Assembly (NCBI GenBank): GCA_001821795.1
Contig: MHOB01000021.1
Location: forward strand, 3,387 to 8,660
Direction of reading: 5' to 3'
DNA length: 5,274 nt
Source of the DNA: Candidatus Ryanbacteria bacterium RIFCSPLOWO2_12_FULL_47_9c
Lineage (GTDB): Bacteria; Patescibacteriota; Minisyncoccia; Ryanbacterales; GWA2-47-10b
Below the pieces are notes generated by a model that was given only the letters and a program-made list of their open reading frames with translations, was not told the origin of the DNA and ran no database searches. Below are positions 1 to 4,637 of the stretch, one piece after another (the stretch's first letter is position 1; each line of letters opens with the position of its first letter). A program made the position numbers and the translations under genes.

Positions 1-678
1 AAAAAGCGCTGGAATGCAGATGATGCAGTTATTTTTTTCTTTTCGAGCCGATTGGACAAAAAGTGCAAGCGCCGGTAGCAGGAGGAGGGGAGCAGCGCGA
101 TAGGCGATGTAGGAATAAAATCCAAGCCCGAAGAAGATTCCCCCCAGAGCGCTTCCAAGCAGAACGCGCGCATGATGGAGGTCATTTCGTCTATCCCAAA
201 CGGCATAGAGGAGCCAGAGCCCCGTTGTAAGAAAAAACGGTGCCATGATGGCGCGGAATCCTATGCGGGAAAACATAATGTGCCAGAAACTTACCGAGAG
301 AAGGAACGAAGCAAGAAGTGCTATGTGGTTGTCTCGAAGGTACTCTTTGGTGAAAAGATAAACCGCAAGCACGGTCGCAGTTCCAAAAAGCGCGCTTACG
401 ATACGGAGCGCAAAGGCGGTGTTACCCAGGATGCGTATTGAGAGGGCCTGAAGGTTAATAAAAAGCCCTTCTCGGCCGTTGTTCTCACGGTAAAATACTT
501 TAAATTTGCCCGTCTCAAGCGCTTCAAGGGCGTTACTCCCGTTCATTGCTTCGTCTGAAAAAAGACCAGGCGGAACCGTCAGGTTCGAGGTTGTTGTCGG
601 GGCAAGGTGCCAGACGCGGAAAAAAAGCGCCAAGAACAATATTCCAATAAGAAGCACTATATGTAATCGCTCCCTCAC
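1..678 (-). CDS. ArnT/PMT-like family 39 glycosyltransferase, N-terminal part (partial)
   Basis: The minus strand is open from the stop at 682-684 to the window edge, giving 226 residues with the C-terminus missing. Residues 1-24 form a short basic start followed by a membrane helix. A long loop (about 27-86) carries an acidic motif, FSDEA, at about 40-44, as expected for the catalytic first extracytoplasmic loop of GT-C enzymes such as ArnT and PMT. More hydrophobic segments follow at about 87-109, 116-136, 140-162, 172-192 and 196-208. Members of this family transfer a sugar from a polyprenyl-phosphate donor to a lipid or protein on the outer face of the membrane; the acceptor cannot be read here. 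I chose GTG at 678 because it gives a charged N-terminus before the helix and sits 6 bases after a perfect TATAAT. GTG at 657 is the alternative, with GAGGGAG about 12 bases upstream. The gene is transcribed divergently from the operon starting at 714. Family assignment is fairly sure; the exact subfamily is not. Confidence 0.85.
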   Translation of the reverse strand, partial: MRERLHIVLLIGILFLALFFRVWHLAPTTTSNLTVPPGLFSDEAMNGSNALEALETGKFKVFYRENNGREGLFINLQALSIRILGNTAFALRIVSALFGTATVLAVYLFTKEYLRDNHIALLASFLLSVSFWHIMFSRIGFRAIMAPFFLTTGLWLLYAVWDRRNDLHHARVLLGSALGGIFFGLGFYSYIAYRAAPLLLLPALALFVQSARKEKNNCIICIPALF

Positions 679-684
679 GATTTA

Positions 685-690
685 ATTATA
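685..690 (-). promoter_or_regulatory. -10 box (TATAAT) for the glycosyltransferase gene
   Basis: On the minus strand, 690 down to 685 reads TATAAT, a perfect sigma-70-type -10 hexamer. Six bases separate it from the GTG at 678, so the predicted transcription start coincides with the start codon. No good -35 hexamer is visible at 16-18 bp spacing. The box is read from sequence; its use is inferred. Confidence 0.55.
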
Positions 691-695
691 CACTA

Positions 696-704
696 TGCTA
701 TACT
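696..704 (+). promoter_or_regulatory. Extended -10 promoter for the 122-aa gene operon
   Basis: TGCTATACT at 696-704 matches an extended -10 element (TGn followed by TATACT, 5 of 6 to consensus). The ATG at 714 lies 9 bases after the hexamer, leaving a leader of only about 2-4 bases. A second possible -10, TATACA, lies 12 bp upstream at 687-692; if used, the leader would include GGAAGA (705-710) as a weak, closely spaced ribosome site. No convincing -35 is visible. It is interleaved with the divergent -10 at 685-690. Confidence 0.5.
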
Positions 705-713
705 GGAAGAACC

Positions 714-1082
714 ATGGAAAAGGGGATTAGATTTGAGACTCCGGAAAAGGAACGAGAATATCTTGAACGTGAGGTTCAGGAAAAGAGGCGGCAAGAACCG
801 GAGCGTGAAATACGCGATATTATTGAAGAAACGCTTCGGAAACACACGGAATACCGTGATGTGTCGGAGCCGGTACCGCCCCCGGAAGAAAAACAAAAAC
901 ACGATCTTGACCGCGATGTCGGTTATCTTGTACGGACGGCTTTTGAAGAAGGAATTCTCGAGGCCGCCGAGCGGGCGCGCGGAACGCACAACCCATATCT
1001 TTTTAAAGAATTTTACATTGCGCTTGTGGAAAGGTTTCTCGATGATCTAAAGCAGCGAGGCGTTATCGAGACGCATGAGTGA
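714..1082 (+). CDS. Small charged protein of unknown function, co-translated with the ATPase
   Basis: This encodes 122 residues, and I do not recognise a named family. Residues 8-48 are extremely rich in Glu, Arg and Lys and should form a helix, possibly a coiled coil. A proline-rich linker (about 51-59, with three consecutive Pro) leads into a more ordinary helical domain (about 64-119) containing the motif NPY at 93-95 and ending in LKQRGVIE. There is no signal peptide or membrane segment, so it is probably cytoplasmic. It is the first gene of the operon, and its TGA stop (1080-1082) overlaps the ATPase start by 8 bp, so translation is probably coupled. An accessory or partner role for the ATPase is plausible from position alone. 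The shared stop matters: reading this TGA as glycine would carry the frame far into the next gene, so TGA terminates here. The real-gene call rests on the promoter, the tight coupling and the coherent composition. Confidence 0.8.
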   Translation: MEKGIRFETPEKEREYLEREVQEKRRQEPEREIRDIIEETLRKHTEYRDVSEPVPPPEEKQKHDLDRDVGYLVRTAFEEGILEAAERARGTHNPYLFKEFYIALVERFLDDLKQRGVIETHE

Positions 1083-2499
1083 AATATTTATCGCATCGTT
1101 TTTTGTATTTATTTTCGCAATACTGTTTTGTGCGGTGTTGTTCTATATTTTGATTTTGCGCCCGCGCAAACGTTACGAATTATCTGGCGCGCTTGATCTC
1201 GTGCTTTACCGGATTCTTCTGCCGCAAGAGGAGAATCCGCCGGCAGGAGAAACAAAAAAAAGAGAACCGAAAGAGATTATGGTTGCCATGGAGCAGTTTT
1301 ATTCGGCGCTTGGTGCATTGCGGGTTGGATGGCTCCATCGGCTCCGATTTGGGAGTCCCGCGGTCATATTTGAGGCGGCCCTCCCTCATATTGGAGAGGA
1401 AGTAGTTTTTTATTCCGCGCTTCCGCGCATATACGCCCAGTTTTTTGCAAGCCAACTCCATTCATTTTTTCCATCAGCGCAGATTGAAGTGAGCCATGAT
1501 TATAATATTTTTCATCCGTCGGGTGCGAGTGCCGGGGCGGTCGCGTTTCTCAATAAAAGTCCGCTTTTGTCGCTTCGAACCTACAATGAACTTGGCCACG
1601 ATCCGCTTGCAGCCATAACGAGCGCGTTTGCGAAGTTGAAGAGAGAAGGAGACGGTGCTTCCATCCAAATTGTCATGCGCCCCACTCGCCGCCCGCTCTA
1701 CGCGCGTGGCAAGGAAGCGGCGCGGAGGTTGCGTTCCGGGCAAATGCTTAAAGATGCGCTTGGCGGTTTTGGCCGCGAATTCGTTAAAAGTATTGCTTAC
1801 AAGTCAACGCCGCAAGAAATTCAGCAGCAAGCTGCGCGACCAAAGGCGGTTGATGAAGAGACGGCGAAACAAATTGAAACAAAAGCGTCACGGCCAGCAT
1901 TTGACGTGACGATTCGTCTGGTCGTATCCGCCCAAACACCCGAAGAGTGTAGCGCGATTTTACAGGGGCTTAAAGCGGCGTTCCAGCAGTTTGATAATCC
2001 ACAGGGCAATGAACTTGTTTTTGAAGAGCTTGGAGGCCGCGCGCTCGAGGGGCTCCTTTATGAATTTTCATTCCGGCTATTTTCCCGCGCTGGTTTACTT
2101 TACTTAAGCGCGAGTGAGCTTGCGAGTATTTTTCATTTCCCGTATGCAGGGTTTGCCCAGCCGAATGTGCAGTATCTGAAAGCGCGGGAGGCGCCGCCTC
2201 CCGTAAATTTACCCGAAGGCGGCATCAGATTGGGGAAGAGCGTTTATCGGGGGGAAGAACGCGATGTATATATTACGGAAGATGATCGGCGTCGCCATGT
2301 GTATATCATCGGCCAGACGGGAACCGGTAAATCGGCACTCCTTAAAGAGATGGCACGCCAGGATATCCAAGCGGGACGTGGCATGTGTTTTATCGATCCG
2401 CACGGCGATACGATAGATACGCTCATGGGATTTATTCCACGAGAACGCATTGAAGATGTCATATATATCGATCCGGGTGATACGGAACGCCCCGTCTGA
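1075..2499 (+). CDS. TraG/VirD4-like membrane ATPase, N-terminal portion with Walker A (ends at in-frame TGA)
   Basis: This encodes 474 residues ending at a TGA inside the ATPase domain. Residues 4-28 are a strong membrane helix followed by basic RPRKR, predicting an anchor with a cytoplasmic body. Residues of about 60-390 form a large N-terminal region I cannot name. The P-loop is at 413-420 (GQTGTGKS), and a FIDPHGD motif at 439-445 matches the DPHGD/DPKG-type motif of conjugative coupling and FtsK/HerA-like pumps. Such proteins form hexameric motors moving DNA, or handing DNA or protein substrates to a membrane channel. ATG 1075 is the first start after the in-frame stop at 1048-1050 and overlaps the preceding gene by 8 bp. 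The same frame resumes immediately after the TGA and completes the ATPase (2548-3504), so the intact reading would be 1075-3504, 809 codons counting the TGA as one. Family assignment is firm; whether the protein is truncated, read through or made as two pieces is open. Confidence 0.85.
   Translation: MSEIFIASFFVFIFAILFCAVLFYILILRPRKRYELSGALDLVLYRILLPQEENPPAGETKKREPKEIMVAMEQFYSALGALRVGWLHRLRFGSPAVIFEAALPHIGEEVVFYSALPRIYAQFFASQLHSFFPSAQIEVSHDYNIFHPSGASAGAVAFLNKSPLLSLRTYNELGHDPLAAITSAFAKLKREGDGASIQIVMRPTRRPLYARGKEAARRLRSGQMLKDALGGFGREFVKSIAYKSTPQEIQQQAARPKAVDEETAKQIETKASRPAFDVTIRLVVSAQTPEECSAILQGLKAAFQQFDNPQGNELVFEELGGRALEGLLYEFSFRLFSRAGLLYLSASELASIFHFPYAGFAQPNVQYLKAREAPPPVNLPEGGIRLGKSVYRGEERDVYITEDDRRRHVYIIGQTGTGKSALLKEMARQDIQAGRGMCFIDPHGDTIDTLMGFIPRERIEDVIYIDPGDTERPV
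2497..2499 (+). other. In-frame TGA at a predicted glycine codon of the ATPase gene
   Basis: Codon 475 of the 1075 frame is TGA, between residues GDTERPV and LNFLEYD. TraG/VirD4-like proteins commonly read roughly DTE-x-P-(I/V/F)-G-(L/F)-N-x-L-E at this point, so glycine is expected, and one G-to-T change turns GGA into TGA. The next base is C, and UGAC is known in E. coli as a weak termination context. No second lesion is seen downstream. The identity of the missing residue is inferred from family memory, not from an alignment. Confidence 0.75.
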
Positions 2500-2547
2500 C
2501 TCAATTTTCTTGAATACGATATACGCTATCCGGAACAAAAATCACTC

Positions 2548-3504
2548 GTGGTAAATGAACTTTTTGATATTTTTAATAAACTTTTCAATATGTCGGTTGC
2601 CGGCGGGCCAATGTTTGAACAATATTTTCGCAACGCAACGATGCTTGTAATGGAAGATCCGCAGTCAGGCAACACACTGCTCGAAGTGGGCAGAGTGCTC
2701 GCCGACAAGCAGTTTCGCGATTACAAGTTAAGCCGCTCTTCGAATATTGTAGTCAATATGTTTTGGCAGAAAATCGCCGAGAAGGCAGGGGGTGAGGCAA
2801 GTTTACAGAACATGGTTCCTTATGTGACATCAAAGTTTGACACGTTTCTTGCAAATGAGATAATGCGCCCAATCATCGCGCAGGAAAGAAGCACGATTCG
2901 TTTCCGCGAAGCAATGGATTCCGGGAAGATCCTTTTGATTAATCTCTCAAAGGGACGCTTGGGCGAGCTTAACTCCGCTCTCCTCGGGCTTATTATTGTG
3001 GGAAAAATTCTTATCGCTGCGCTTTCCCGCGTTGATATTAAAGACGAGGCGGGCCGGCGCGATTTCTATTTATATATTGACGAGTTTCAGAATGTGACGA
3101 CGAAATCAATTGCCACGATCCTTTCAGAAGCCCGGAAATATCGCCTCGATCTTATTATCGCGCACCAATTTCTTGGTCAGCTTGAGGATGCAATTAAAAA
3201 AGCGGTATTCGGCAATGCGGGTTCGATGGTTGCCTTTCGGGTTGGATCGGACGATGGTGAGTTTATGGCAAAACAATTCAGTCCAGTCTTTGGTGAACGC
3301 GACCTTTTGAACATTGATAACTATAATGCCTATGTTAAACTTTTGATACATGGCACGACTTCCCGCGCGTTCAATATGAAAACATATCCTCCGGCAAAAG
3401 GTGATCTGAAAATACGGGAAGACGCGATTAAGTTCTCATGCCTTACCTATGGGCGGTCACGCGCGGAGCTCGAGGAAGAAATTCGTAGACGGTATCATGC
3501 TTAA
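2548..3504 (+). CDS. TraG/VirD4-like ATPase, C-terminal portion with Walker B (same frame as 1075)
   Basis: This is the remaining 318 residues of the interrupted ATPase if counted from GTG 2548; the open frame actually begins at 2500. Residues 178-182 (DEFQN, after a hydrophobic FYLYI strand) are the Walker B motif, followed by SEARKYRLDLIIAHQ at about 194-208, a typical TraG/VirD4/TraM-recognition arrangement with the conserved HQ near the QL pair. The Walker A lies in the upstream piece, so neither fragment alone has a complete nucleotide site. GTG 2548 has no convincing ribosome site (the nearest GGA is 13 bases away), and ATG 2590 is the next option, so independent initiation is weakly supported. 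The 16 codons between the TGA and GTG 2548 also read like family sequence (LNFLEYD), favouring one original gene. The stop is TAA at 3502-3504, overlapping gtrA by 8 bp. The start of this fragment is the least certain point. Confidence 0.75.
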   Translation: MVNELFDIFNKLFNMSVAGGPMFEQYFRNATMLVMEDPQSGNTLLEVGRVLADKQFRDYKLSRSSNIVVNMFWQKIAEKAGGEASLQNMVPYVTSKFDTFLANEIMRPIIAQERSTIRFREAMDSGKILLINLSKGRLGELNSALLGLIIVGKILIAALSRVDIKDEAGRRDFYLYIDEFQNVTTKSIATILSEARKYRLDLIIAHQFLGQLEDAIKKAVFGNAGSMVAFRVGSDDGEFMAKQFSPVFGERDLLNIDNYNAYVKLLIHGTTSRAFNMKTYPPAKGDLKIREDAIKFSCLTYGRSRAELEEEIRRRYHA

Positions 3505-4102
3505 AAAAGATTATTGGTATGCGGCGATCATCGGGCTTATCACGGCTTTTTTTGCTCGCCTTATTTTACTTAACAACGCTACAACACTTGCATTCGGTGG
3601 TATTTTAATTTCGCCATGGTGGTTGTTTGTTCTGTTTCCGGTCGGCGAGATGATTGCTTATATTGTTGCCTCGAAACTTTTTGCACATATCACTGCGCTC
3701 AAACAGCTCGGACGTTTTGGCATTGTGGGGCTCATGAACTTTTCCGTTGATACCGGCATCGTGACGACATTGAGTGTGTGGACGGGTATTTATAGTGGCG
3801 TTGAGATTATTTATTTCAATGTTGTAAGCGCGACTATCGCGATTATTAATAGTTATTTTTGGCAGAGATCGTGGACATTCAGCGAAAAGGCGCCCCCCAC
3901 GAAAAAAGAATTTACTGCTTTTGTAGTTATTACACTTATTGGGCTCGGCATTAACAGCGCGTTAGTGTTTCTTGTTACAACGTTTGTGCCAACGTTTAAT
4001 GGCTTGACCGAAGTGCGGCTTCTTACGGCGGCAAAAGTTGCAGCAACTCTCATATCGCTTTTCTGGAATTTCCTCGGATACAAATTTATCGTGTTTCGGT
4101 AG
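3497..4102 (+). CDS. GtrA-family membrane protein
   Basis: This encodes 201 residues from ATG 3497, which overlaps the ATPase stop by 8 bp; an upstream start at 3449 would sit deep inside the ATPase gene and add a charged, non-conserved tail, so I rejected it. Hydrophobic segments lie at about 6-25, 36-62, 71-97, 102-122, 138-164 and 176-200. The last four make the canonical four-helix GtrA domain: RFGIVG at 73-78, NSYFWQRSWTF at 118-128, an Asn in a helix at 153, AAK at 178-180 and NFLGYKF at 191-197 near the C-terminus. GtrA proteins are thought to flip polyprenyl-phosphate-linked sugars across the membrane for cell-surface glycosylation. The first two helices are an addition to the usual domain of about 130 residues. 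Expression is probably coupled to the ATPase, so the TGA at 2497 could reduce it. The polyprenyl-sugar theme matches the glycosyltransferase at 1-678. The stop is TAG. Confidence 0.88.
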   Translation: MLKKDYWYAAIIGLITAFFARLILLNNATTLAFGGILISPWWLFVLFPVGEMIAYIVASKLFAHITALKQLGRFGIVGLMNFSVDTGIVTTLSVWTGIYSGVEIIYFNVVSATIAIINSYFWQRSWTFSEKAPPTKKEFTAFVVITLIGLGINSALVFLVTTFVPTFNGLTEVRLLTAAKVAATLISLFWNFLGYKFIVFR

Positions 4103-4104
4103 TA

Positions 4105-4134
4105 TTGACACGGGTGATACACTTTTGATACACT
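4105..4134 (+). promoter_or_regulatory. Sigma-70-type promoter of the toxin-antitoxin genes
   Basis: TTGACA at 4105-4110 is a perfect -35 hexamer. TACACT at 4129-4134 (4 of 6, keeping the important second A and final T) follows after 18 bp. The ATG at 4141 lies 6 bases beyond the -10, so the transcript should start at or next to the start codon, and no Shine-Dalgarno sequence is present. An alternative -10, GATACA at 4127-4132, has 16-bp spacing but a poorer match. The promoter begins 3 bp after the gtrA stop. Confidence 0.7.
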
Positions 4135-4136
4135 TT
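4115..4136 (+). repeat. Perfect 11-bp tandem direct repeat in the TA promoter; candidate antitoxin operator
   Basis: TGATACACTTT occurs twice back to back (4115-4125 and 4126-4136), with a degenerate TGACAC just upstream (4106-4111). The pair covers the spacer and the -10 box. An 11-bp period places both copies on the same helix face. Ribbon-helix-helix proteins such as MetJ, CopG and ParD bind repeated sites cooperatively, and TA antitoxins usually repress their own promoter, so this is a good operator candidate. The repeat is seen; the binding is inferred. Confidence 0.65.
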
Positions 4137-4140
4137 ATTT

Positions 4141-4362
4141 ATGCCTACTACAAAACGACGCATTAATATTAGTCTTTCTCCAGACTTAGAAAGGGCACTT
4201 ACAACGCTTGCGCGCCGTGACGATATGCCAGAAGCCACTAAAGCCGCTGATCTTCTTCGGATTGCTTTGGAAATTGAGGAAGATCAGGTGTGGGATGCCA
4301 TCGCCTCGCGCCGCGACACTAAAAGCGCAAGATTTGTCTCGCATAAAAAGGCGTGGGCGTAA
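4141..4362 (+). CDS. Ribbon-helix-helix antitoxin (RelB/ParD-like)
   Basis: This encodes 73 residues. The N-terminus has the ribbon-helix-helix pattern: a basic strand with alternating residues (KRRINISL, 5-12), helix A (about 14-25) and helix B (about 32-46, containing ATKAADLLRIAL). Residues 47-73 form a polar tail of the type that wraps and neutralises a partner toxin. Such antitoxins dimerise through the strand, bind DNA with it, and inhibit the toxin until degraded by proteases. The gene sits directly upstream of a RelE/ParE-like toxin and overlaps it by 10 bp, the usual antitoxin-first order. It has a strong -35, a tandem repeat that may be its own operator, and no ribosome site, consistent with a leaderless message. 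The exact family name is uncertain; the antitoxin role is well supported by fold and context. Confidence 0.85.
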   Translation: MPTTKRRINISLSPDLERALTTLARRDDMPEATKAADLLRIALEIEEDQVWDAIASRRDTKSARFVSHKKAWA

Positions 4363-4634
4363 ATTTTGTTATAACGTATCATGAACGTGTAGTGAGCGAT
4401 GACATCCCGCTACTTAATGGCGCGTGGCGGGGCAAAGTAAAAAAAGCGATTGAGTCCAAACTTACTCACGCGCCAGAAATATATGGTAAGCCGCTGCGTC
4501 GATCGCTTAGCGGATATCGCAAACTTCGAGTTGGTGATTGGCGTGTTATTTTTCGTATCGAAAGTCGAAAGGTAAAGATTTTGGTTATCGTGCACCGGTC
4601 ACGGGTTTATGAGCGAATCTATGGTAGGATATAA
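4353..4634 (+). CDS. RelE/ParE-superfamily toxin
   Basis: This encodes 93 residues from GTG 4353, which overlaps the antitoxin by 10 bp; no other usable start lies near the conserved N-terminus, and AAAAAGG at 4345-4351 is too close to act as a normal ribosome site, so translational coupling is likely. The fold signature is clear: a strand (NFVITY, 4-9), a helical hairpin (about 11-37), then YGKPLRRSL (44-52), YRKLRVGDWRVIFRI (55-69) and a final strand ending in VHRSRVYERI (80-89). Basic and aromatic residues at R59, R64, R82 and Y86 occupy positions typical of RelE-type ribosome-dependent mRNA interferases, whereas ParE members poison gyrase. The retained HRxRVY end favours the RelE side, though sequence reading alone cannot settle the target. 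dnaX begins 3 bp after the TAA stop, so the two are probably on one transcript. Confidence 0.87.
   Translation: MGVNFVITYHERVVSDDIPLLNGAWRGKVKKAIESKLTHAPEIYGKPLRRSLSGYRKLRVGDWRVIFRIESRKVKILVIVHRSRVYERIYGRI
4626..4629 (+). promoter_or_regulatory. Shine-Dalgarno site of dnaX
   Basis: AGGA at 4626-4629 lies 8 bases before ATG 4638, a standard ribosome-binding arrangement that supports this start. It is inside the last codons of the toxin gene, so dnaX translation can be loaded from the toxin transcript. Confidence 0.6.
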
Positions 4635-4637
4635 TAT

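Noticed and set aside
172..441. Plus-strand open frame of 89 codons
   Set aside because: It lies antisense to the glycosyltransferase, whose minus-strand frame gives a coherent membrane protein; the plus-strand product is a composition artefact.
688..694. ATACACT shared with the TA operator repeat (also at 4117-4123 and 4128-4134)
   Set aside because: A seven-base match in A/T-rich promoter sequence can easily be chance; without more copies it does not support control of the operon by the antitoxin.
1080..2499. Genetic code 25 (UGA as glycine) for the whole organism
   Set aside because: Reading TGA 1080-1082 as glycine would extend the 122-aa protein far through the ATPase gene in another frame. 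No other in-frame TGA occurs in the coding regions, and GGN codons are used freely.
2497..2560. Selenocysteine insertion at the TGA
   Set aside because: The position is predicted to be glycine, not a redox Cys/Sec site, and the bases just downstream form only a weak 4-bp hairpin (GATA/TATC), not a convincing bacterial SECIS element.
4630..4635. Perfect TATAAT just before dnaX
   Set aside because: It ends 2 bases before the ATG, so transcription from it would begin inside the coding sequence, and no -35 or TGn element accompanies it. It overlaps the toxin stop and is better explained as A/T-rich junction sequence.
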